DNA of 34,684 nucleotides, from NCBI GenBank assembly GCA_902790215.1, contig CADAQX010000025.1, positions 1-34,684 on the forward strand, given 5' to 3'. Below the pieces are notes generated by a model, which worked only from the letters and a program-made list of their open reading frames with translations, did no database searches and had not been told where the DNA came from. Numbering within the stretch: position 1 is the first letter of the stretch; each line of letters starts with the position of its first letter. This DNA is from an uncultured Bacteroidota bacterium. GTDB lineage: Bacteria; Bacteroidota; Bacteroidia; Bacteroidales; P3. Both the position numbers and the translations under genes were made by a program. Below are positions 29,903 to 34,684 of this stretch, piece by piece.

Positions 29903-31360
29903 CTAACAATTGGTGTGCACCTCGCGACCCTCCACGTAGATGGCGCTGAACGGGCGCACCGGGCAGTAGTATTCGCATGCTCCGCAGCCTATGCAGCGTG
30001 TCTCATTGACGGCAATGCGGCTGTGTCCTGTGGCGGCATCGCTCTGTATGCTGATGGCCGCCGCCGGGCAATGGCGCGAACAGGCGTTGCACTCTACTCC
30101 CTGCGACAGCAGGCAGTTGCCCGCCACCGTCACCGCATGTCCGATGCTGATGGCGCTCTTCTGTGCCGTCTCTATGGGTTTGATGGCTCCCGTGGGGCAC
30201 ACGCTGCTGCAGCGGTTGCAATCCACCGGACAGTAGCCTTTCTCAAAGCCCATCTCGGGCTGCATCAAGGTCGAAAGGCTTTGCGACGGGCGCAGCACAT
30301 GCTGCGGGCATTCCGTCACACACAGCTGGCACGCGGTGCAGCGTGCGGAGAAATGCTTCAGGCTCACCGACCCTGCGGGTTTCAGCGGCACATTGCGCTC
30401 CGGCAGCTGTTTGTCAACCAGCACGGCCAAGCCTCCGTCAACTTTCTTCTCCTGCGCCTGCACGGCCAAAGCGGCTCCCACAGCGGCTGTGGCAGCCATA
30501 AACTTACGGCGCGAGCCATCCACCTCTTCTGTCTTCACAACGGCCTTGCCGCGACGGAACTGGATGGCATGCTGGCTGCAATTCTCTATGCAGTCCATGC
30601 ACGACACACAGCGCGACATATCGATTGTATGCTCCTTGGGGTTGATGCACATGCTCTTGCAATTCTTTGCGCATTTGCCGCAGCCGTTGCACTTGGTGGT
30701 GTCGATAACTGGACGGAAAAGGGAGAATTTCGACACAAATCCCAGCACCGTACCCACCGGGCAAATGGTGTTGCACCACAGGCGGCCCCAGCGGAACGAC
30801 ATAAAACCGATGACCACCAAAGTCACCGCCGCCACAGCCAGCACCACGCCGCTCTTCACCCACACATCCACATGGTAGAAAGCATAGCTTCCCGCCCGCT
30901 CGGCAAAATAGGCGCACAGGTTGTTAATCCACATATAGACAGGCTGGAACAAATTCGACGCAATGCGCCCGTATGCGCTGTATGGGGCTATCAGCACGGC
31001 GATGCTGTTCAGTCCCAGCACCATCAGCAGCACAAACACCACCAGCATGGCCACACGCAGCCAAGGCAGGCCTTTGGTATAGTGGAAACGGTTCTTCTTC
31101 ACCTTGCCGCCTATGTGGCCGAACACGTCCTGCATCACGCCCATCGGGCATATCACCGAGCAATAGGTGCGGCCGACAAGCAGGGTTACCAGCAAGAAGA
31201 AGACAACCACTACAACATTCACCGCCAGCACCGCCGGCAACAGTTGAATCTTGGCAATCCAGCCAAGCCAATGGTGCAGAACACCCGTAAAATCAAGAAA
31301 CAACAGCGTGGCCGCTACAAAGCATATCAAGGCCAGCGCAACACGTATTTTTCTAAGCAT
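29903..31360 (-). CDS. membrane Fe-S electron-transfer protein with internal twin-arginine motif (NapH-NapG-like fusion)
   Basis: A 485-residue protein. Residues 1-215 form a NapH/CcoG-like polytopic domain with two CxxxCP motifs (YCSVICPMG near 71 and WCNTICPVG near 200) and about four to five helices. Two cytosolic 4Fe-4S motifs follow (CNGCGKCAKNC at 224, CVSCMDCIENC at 251). At 283-300 there is a complete twin-arginine signal in the middle of the chain (SRRKFMAATAAVG and a hydrophobic run). The rest (about 335-480) has four more ferredoxin-type motifs and looks like periplasmic NapG. This suggests a chain that passes electrons from inside to outside. Its partner is unknown. Confidence 0.88.
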   Translation of the reverse strand: MLRKIRVALALICFVAATLLFLDFTGVLHHWLGWIAKIQLLPAVLAVNVVVVVFFLLVTLLVGRTYCSVICPMGVMQDVFGHIGGKVKKNRFHYTKGLPWLRVAMLVVFVLLMVLGLNSIAVLIAPYSAYGRIASNLFQPVYMWINNLCAYFAERAGSYAFYHVDVWVKSGVVLAVAAVTLVVIGFMSFRWGRLWCNTICPVGTVLGFVSKFSLFRPVIDTTKCNGCGKCAKNCKSMCINPKEHTIDMSRCVSCMDCIENCSQHAIQFRRGKAVVKTEEVDGSRRKFMAATAAVGAALAVQAQEKKVDGGLAVLVDKQLPERNVPLKPAGSVSLKHFSARCTACQLCVTECPQHVLRPSQSLSTLMQPEMGFEKGYCPVDCNRCSSVCPTGAIKPIETAQKSAISIGHAVTVAGNCLLSQGVECNACSRHCPAAAISIQSDAATGHSRIAVNETRCIGCGACEYYCPVRPFSAIYVEGREVHTNC

Positions 31361-31393
31361 ACTGTTTTGTATTATAAACGATTATCAATTTAA

Positions 31394-32581
31394 TTAACGT
31401 AACTTGTTCCGGGTGAAATGCCCTTTGACATATAGCCAGAAACCTGCAAATCCTACCAGGTTCACCACCCATGCCATCCAGAAGGCCATCCCGTAGCCGT
31501 AGTTCTCCGTCAGCACACCGCCCAGCAGGATGCCCAGTCCCACGCCCACGTCCCACGACACCAGTATCGAGCTGTTGGCTGTGCCGCGCTGTGTGTGCGG
31601 AGCCAAATCCACAAACATGTTCTGATAGGCCGGGTACATGTGGCCGTTGCCCAGTCCGATTATCAACGCTGCGCCGTAGTAGCCTATCTCGTTGGGCACT
31701 GCGGCAAACAGCAGGTATCCGAGCAGCGACACACACACGCCTATCGAGGCGTTGTAGGTGATGCGCCGCTCCCGCAAAGCCTTGTTGCCCTGCAGACGCG
31801 ACAATATCAGACCCACCGACAGCAGCAGGAAGAATGTGCCCGAGCCGCCCTCTATGCCGAGCGTCTCTTTGCCGTAGATGGCCACATACGTGCTCATCAC
31901 GCCGTAGGAGAAGGCATAGCACACCATCGTCAGCGCCGCGCCGGTCCCCTTCACCAGGAAAAACCGGTCGAGCGACACTTTCTGCTTGCCCTTCACCCGC
32001 TCGCGCGGACGGGTCTTCACCGTACCGTCGATTATCAGGCCTATGGCCGCCACCGCCGTCGCCATCCAGAAGATGATGTCGAAGTTGTGGGTCTCGGTAT
32101 AAATCCAGATGGCCACCATGGGGCTGATGGCCGAAGCCAGGTTGTTGCTCAAGCCATACAGGCCTATTCCCTCCGTCCTGCGCGACGAGGGCAGCACATC
32201 TATCGCCACCGTGCTGTTGGCCACAGTGGTGAAACCGAAAGGCATACCGTGCACCGTCCTCACTACGGCAAACAGCACCAGCGTGCCTGCCGCCACATAT
32301 CCCACAAAGAAGAGCGTAAACACCGCAAAACTCAGCAGCAGCACCGTCTTCCTCGGAAAACTATCTACTATATAGCCACTGAACAGCCTCGCCACCAACG
32401 CCATCACCGCGTAGCCGAACAGCACCAGACCGATGGTGTCCTTGTTGGCGGCAAACTGCTCACTCAGGTAGATGGGCAGCAGCGGCGTGAGCAGCATGAA
32501 TGAGAAGAATATCATGAAATTGGCCACCCACACCTTCGTGTAGTTGGCATTCCAAAGCCGTTCAGTATCCTTCTCTTTCAT
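31394..32581 (-). CDS. MFS transporter
   Basis: A 395-residue inner-membrane protein with 12 predicted helices of the major facilitator superfamily; the loop 2-3 motif is G-x-x-x-D-x-x-x-R/K-like (VARLFSGYIVDSFPRKTVLL, residues about 62-81) and a central cytosolic loop (about 190-210) is rich in basic residues. The specificity is not visible. The frame is open upstream to 32653, but that stretch is the in-frame 9-base repeat that also ends the LuxR gene, so the ATG at 32581 immediately after the repeat is the better start. It follows the LuxR regulator closely and precedes the Fe-S membrane protein by 33 bases. Confidence 0.92.
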   Translation of the reverse strand: MKEKDTERLWNANYTKVWVANFMIFFSFMLLTPLLPIYLSEQFAANKDTIGLVLFGYAVMALVARLFSGYIVDSFPRKTVLLLSFAVFTLFFVGYVAAGTLVLFAVVRTVHGMPFGFTTVANSTVAIDVLPSSRRTEGIGLYGLSNNLASAISPMVAIWIYTETHNFDIIFWMATAVAAIGLIIDGTVKTRPRERVKGKQKVSLDRFFLVKGTGAALTMVCYAFSYGVMSTYVAIYGKETLGIEGGSGTFFLLLSVGLILSRLQGNKALRERRITYNASIGVCVSLLGYLLFAAVPNEIGYYGAALIIGLGNGHMYPAYQNMFVDLAPHTQRGTANSSILVSWDVGVGLGILLGGVLTENYGYGMAFWMAWVVNLVGFAGFWLYVKGHFTRNKLR

Positions 32582-32626
32582 AAATCTATCAATTCTATAA
32601 AATCTATCCCCTCTATCAAATCTATC
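32582..32626. repeat. five tandem 9-base units at the LuxR stop and MFS start
   Basis: On the plus strand the units are AAATCTATC, AATTCTATA, AAATCTATC, CCCTCTATC and AAATCTATC. The last unit contains the LuxR stop (32622-32624) and the first ends one base before the MFS start codon, so the whole intergenic gap is repeat. Confidence 0.9.
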
Positions 32627-33200
32627 CAGTAACCAAATTATGCAGCATAGCATACACCGCCAAACCCGCCACCGACTTGATGCCCGTCTTGTGGGTGATG
32701 TTCTTGCGGTGCGAATTCACCGTGTGGATGGAGATATTCAGCTCGTCGGCAATCTCCTTGCTGCTCAGCCCCCGCGCCACAAGCACCAACACCTCCGACT
32801 CGCGCTCGCTCAGCTCGTAGCTCTCCTCGCCGCCTTCCTGCTCCGGCTGACAGCACTCCCGCATCAGCTGCGCCACACGGCTGCCGCTCTCGCGGATGTC
32901 GAGCACCGTCTTGAACAGCGACAGCACCTGCGGATCTACATACTGATACACCAGCGCCACAATCGCCATACTCGGCCTTGCCTGCTGCAGCGACACCACC
33001 TGCATCCGTGCGGGGGTGTTCAGCAGCGTGGGGTTCAGCAGCAGGATGTCGGGCTGCTGGCGCATCAGCCGCTGCGGCATATCTACGGGCACTTCCCGCA
33101 ACGGAGCCTGCAGCACAAACTCGTCGCCCAGCAACGCCTTCAGCCCCTCGCGGATAATGTCCGAGGGCTCCACCACCAACACCTGTGTCAGCGGTTTCAC
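32622..33200 (-). CDS. LuxR-family regulator with degenerate receiver domain
   Basis: A 192-residue protein with a receiver-like N-terminal domain (1-115) and a LuxR/FixJ-type helix-turn-helix (about 128-190: ELSERESEVLVLVARGLSSK, ADELNISIHTVNSHRKNI). The phosphorylation Asp is replaced: the LLLD strand end reads ILLLNPTLL with Asn56, and the N-terminal acidic pair is VVEPSD rather than DD. It is therefore unlikely to be controlled by phosphorylation. The start codon is GTG and overlaps the hemerythrin stop as GTGA (33197-33200), so the two proteins are probably made together. It probably senses through or is informed by the di-iron protein (inference). Confidence 0.9.
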   Translation of the reverse strand: MKPLTQVLVVEPSDIIREGLKALLGDEFVLQAPLREVPVDMPQRLMRQQPDILLLNPTLLNTPARMQVVSLQQARPSMAIVALVYQYVDPQVLSLFKTVLDIRESGSRVAQLMRECCQPEQEGGEESYELSERESEVLVLVARGLSSKEIADELNISIHTVNSHRKNITHKTGIKSVAGLAVYAMLHNLVTG

Positions 33201-33961
33201 CCAAGCCTCCTTTTCTCCGGGACGGTATCGGGTCTCGGCGTAGCACAGTCAGGATCGTTGCCCTGCTCCCGGCAGTCGCACCGTTCCAGCTGATAGATAT
33301 ACGGCAGCAGAATCTTCTCCTCCATCAGGGCGTGCTTCTGCAGGTCGGCCGACAGCTGCATGATGGCAAACACCAGCTCGTTCAGCTCCTCGGTCAGCTG
33401 CTCGCCCGGGATGTATTTATAGAGAATCTGCGTCAAGTCCGACAGCTTGTCAACCAAGTCGCTGTGGTTTTCGGTAAAATGCTCCGACAGCGGGCGCTCC
33501 TCGCTCTCACCTGCCAGCAGGTGCTCCAGATAGGGGAACACCTCGCACTCCTCCGACCCGAAATGGCTGCGCACCTCCTCGCGGTAGTCCTCAAAAAAAG
33601 ACTTCAGGATGCTTCCGTACCTGTCGCCCGCGTGGCCGGCCACATGCACCAAATGGCGCTCTATATGCGGCAGACGCTCGTCGAGATAGTAGCGGTGCGA
33701 AGCCTTCAGGTAAGGCACCAGCAGACTGAAATCGGTCCGCTGCAGGTCGTCCTCGTCGGGCAGGTAGTCGTCGAAAGTATAGACATTAAACACCAGCAGA
33801 ACAAAGTCCACCGGCAGCCCGTACCGACTGCAAACCTCCTGCACGCTGAGCTCGCCAAACCCCAAAGGGATGCCGAAACGAGGCAGCACCAAAATCAACG
33901 TATGATTGGCAGCCACAACGTCTGACAGCTTCATCCGCGCCGTAAAAAAACTATTTTTCAT
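33197..33961 (-). CDS. hemerythrin-domain protein related to RIC/YtfE iron-sulfur repair proteins
   Basis: A 254-residue cytosolic di-iron protein. The hemerythrin domain (about 85-225) has all ligands in the YtfE arrangement: His89, His133-x3-Glu137 (HFGSE), His166 (ENHSD) and His210-x3-Glu214 (HALME). The N-terminal 60 residues look like ScdA_N (VLPRFGIPLGFGELSVQEVC), but the paired cysteines of that domain (CCGG) are replaced by LGFG. RIC proteins relieve nitric-oxide and oxidative damage to iron-sulfur clusters. The Cys-rich tail (CDCREQGNDPDC) is another oddity. A TATTTTTG box lies 4 bases upstream. It heads a unit with the LuxR regulator and probably the MFS and Fe-S genes. Confidence 0.92.
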   Translation of the reverse strand: MKNSFFTARMKLSDVVAANHTLILVLPRFGIPLGFGELSVQEVCSRYGLPVDFVLLVFNVYTFDDYLPDEDDLQRTDFSLLVPYLKASHRYYLDERLPHIERHLVHVAGHAGDRYGSILKSFFEDYREEVRSHFGSEECEVFPYLEHLLAGESEERPLSEHFTENHSDLVDKLSDLTQILYKYIPGEQLTEELNELVFAIMQLSADLQKHALMEEKILLPYIYQLERCDCREQGNDPDCATPRPDTVPEKRRLG

Positions 33962-33965
33962 AATG

Positions 33966-33973
33966 CAAAAATA
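33966..33973 (-). promoter_or_regulatory. Bacteroidota -7 promoter box for the hemerythrin-LuxR unit
   Basis: Reads TATTTTTG on the minus strand, matching TAnnTTTG, with only four bases before the ATG at 33961, so a very short or absent leader is expected. No good TTTG at the usual upstream distance. Confidence 0.65.
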
Positions 33974-34030
33974 CTATTTTTTTTTCAATTAATCGAAATC
34001 CGCACAAAAAAGAAAAGAAAACCCCACACT

Positions 34031-34057
34031 CCTATTACTCCTATAACTCCTATCACC
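34031..34057. repeat. three tandem 9-base units
   Basis: CCTATTACT, CCTATAACT and CCTATCACC follow one another. The period equals that of the repeat at 32582-32626, but the sequence differs. Confidence 0.75.
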
Positions 34058-34083
34058 CCGCCCCCACTAAGGCGGCTCCCTGC

Positions 34084-34133
34084 TATCACCACCGGCGGTT
34101 CGCCCCTTATCACCACCGGCGGTTCGCCGGCGC
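34084..34133. repeat. two 25-base tandem units with GC-rich hairpins
   Basis: TATCACCACCGGCGGTTCGC begins at 34084 and again at 34109. The second copy is followed by CGGCG, completing a perfect CCGGCG-GTT-CGCCGG-type hairpin (about 34117-34131). Confidence 0.8.
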
Positions 34134-34162
34134 CGCTTCTTCCCCACATTCAGCGGCGTGCT

Positions 34163-34432
34163 GTGGGGAAATGCCTCCGTATAAGCCTCGTCGAGGACTG
34201 CCTGGCGCTGAGCGGCCCCGTCAACGGCGGTGTGGCGATGGTGCACAGCCGCAAGCTGAAAGGGCAGACGGTGGTCAGCACCCAGTCGTTTGTGGTGAAC
34301 AACAGCTATCTGGCCAGCTATCAGACGGCAGCGGCTTTCAACAGCGCCGTGAAGAGCTACGGCGGTGTGGATTCCGACCAGTTCCTCACCCCGAACCTCG
34401 ACGACGTGGTGGCAATCGATGTGAACCCCTAA
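34163..34432 (+). CDS. small protein of unknown function, start uncertain
   Basis: An 89-residue frame opened by GTG at 34163. The central and C-terminal part (VVSTQSFVVNNSYLASYQTA, AVKSYGGVDSDQF, DDVVAIDVNP) looks like a real folded domain, while the first 20 residues are less convincing. It may be a shortened copy of a longer gene whose front lies in the GC-rich repeats just upstream. No family recognised. It is followed 11 bases later by a single-helix membrane protein, so the two may be one transcript ending at the terminator near 34600. Confidence 0.5.
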   Translation: MGKCLRISLVEDCLALSGPVNGGVAMVHSRKLKGQTVVSTQSFVVNNSYLASYQTAAAFNSAVKSYGGVDSDQFLTPNLDDVVAIDVNP

Positions 34433-34443
34433 TCGCAGCTGCT

Positions 34444-34575
34444 ATGGACAGACTGAAACTGAAAGGGGTCATCCCCGAATGGCTGGTGGTGGTGCTGAAG
34501 GTGCTGGCCTATCTCATCGGGCTGCTGCTGGCAGGCTACGGCACCTCGGCCGCCGCACAGACACTCTTCATGTAA
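34444..34575 (+). CDS. 43-residue single-helix membrane protein
   Basis: Encodes 43 residues beginning MDRLKLKGVIPEW, then one hydrophobic helix (about 14-32, VVVLKVLAYLIGLLLAGY) and a short Ala-rich tail ending TLFM. The positive N-terminus and single helix suggest a small inner-membrane protein. It resembles the very short membrane ORFs ('smalltalk' type) that follow DNA-binding protein genes in Bacteroides, but the match is only in style. Good spacing after the 89-residue frame and a terminator 10 bases downstream support it. Confidence 0.6.
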   Translation: MDRLKLKGVIPEWLVVVLKVLAYLIGLLLAGYGTSAAAQTLFM

Positions 34576-34584
34576 CTCTATTAG

Positions 34585-34627
34585 AAGAGGGTGTCCCATA
34601 AGTTTTGGGGCACTCTCTTTTTTTTTT
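34585..34627 (+). terminator. rho-independent terminator
   Basis: GAGGGTGTCCC (34587-34597) pairs with GGGGCACTCTC (34607-34617), allowing G-U pairs, around a 9-base loop, followed directly by about ten T residues. It ends the two-gene plus-strand unit. Confidence 0.85.
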
Positions 34628-34646
34628 GCAAAAAGTTGCAGTTTTA

Positions 34647-34678
34647 TTTTGCCATGTTGGATATTTTTCGTATCTTTG
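34647..34678 (+). promoter_or_regulatory. consensus Bacteroidota promoter for a gene beyond the window
   Basis: TTTTG (34647-34651), a 19-base spacer and TATCTTTG (34671-34678) match the -33/-7 consensus. It directs transcription out of the right edge. Confidence 0.8.
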
Positions 34679-34684
34679 CATTTG

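Noticed and set aside
29915-31393. 492-codon open frame opposite the Fe-S membrane protein
   Set aside because: Composition is rich in His, Ala and Gln with no domain; the opposite strand has eight iron-sulfur motifs.
31595-32503. 302-codon open frame opposite the MFS transporter
   Set aside because: A Gln/His/Arg-rich mirror frame; the minus strand encodes a clear 12-helix transporter.
32582-32653. 24-residue N-terminal extension of the MFS transporter
   Set aside because: The extension is translated repeat (Asp-Arg-Phe units) and overlaps the end of the LuxR gene; the ATG at 32581 gives a normal MFS start.
34171-34575. 134-codon frame covering both small ORFs at the right end
   Set aside because: It is arginine- and proline-rich in its first part, overlaps the 89-residue frame out of phase and only its last part coincides with the 43-residue protein, which has its own ATG and better spacing.
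1-34684. tRNA, rRNA or known riboswitch
   Set aside because: I looked for T-loop and anticodon-arm patterns in the gaps and found none; the gaps are mostly filled with the repeats described.

Overview
The window looks like a chromosomal segment from a member of the order Bacteroidales (phylum Bacteroidota). Four things support this. Promoters carry the Bacteroidota -7 box TAnnTTTG, several directly in front of start codons. No gene shows a clear Shine-Dalgarno sequence. The gene families are typical of the group: CarboxypepD_reg/TonB-type outer-membrane receptor, TIGR04076 protein, BspA-type leucine-rich-repeat protein, GH89 hexosaminidase and FGE-like lipoproteins. HydF, Fe-S proteins and a RIC-like hemerythrin protein suggest an anaerobe that meets nitric oxide or oxygen stress. 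I see no tRNA, rRNA, insertion sequence, phage module or CRISPR array.

Layout. 1-3448 (minus): start of a secreted protein cut by the window edge, then a three-gene unit (TIGR04076 protein, outer-membrane receptor, small secreted protein). 3525-4529 (plus): a secreted alpha/beta hydrolase with a LysM tail, sharing a divergent promoter region with the TIGR04076 gene. 4652-6478 (minus): hydF and dihydrofolate reductase. 6681-11458 (plus): a five-gene unit with ECF sigma factor, probable membrane anti-sigma factor, FGE-like lipoprotein, probable outer-membrane protein and LRR surface protein. 11459-11962: a non-coding stretch dense in inverted repeats. 11963-14587 (plus): glutathione peroxidase lipoprotein, a GNAT-HD fusion and a DUF456 membrane protein. 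14562-24842 (minus): lipoprotein, apt, small HD hydrolase, atoE, alkaline phosphatase, uraA, upp, another lipoprotein and a GH89 enzyme. Together apt, upp and uraA form a nucleobase-salvage set. 24921-33961 (minus): tatC, tatA, a Tat-exported Fe-S aldo/keto reductase, CPBP protease, YitT protein, membrane Fe-S protein with an internal twin-arginine motif, MFS transporter, LuxR-type regulator and RIC-like hemerythrin protein. The right end holds GC-rich repeats, two small plus-strand ORFs, a terminator and a near-consensus promoter for a gene beyond the window.

The most unusual feature is not a gene. Many intergenic gaps are filled by imperfect palindromes whose arms are tandem runs of short units (TTGAAA-, TGCTTGAA-, GTTGATA-, TTAACG-, TAAGAAC- or GATAGATTT-type). 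Their centres are non-repetitive, family-specific and conserved between distant copies, sometimes in opposite orientation. These elements abut or run through stop codons, supplying the stop and the last few residues of at least six proteins. They look like a multi-family set of bidirectional 3'-end elements and are the best candidate here for something undescribed.
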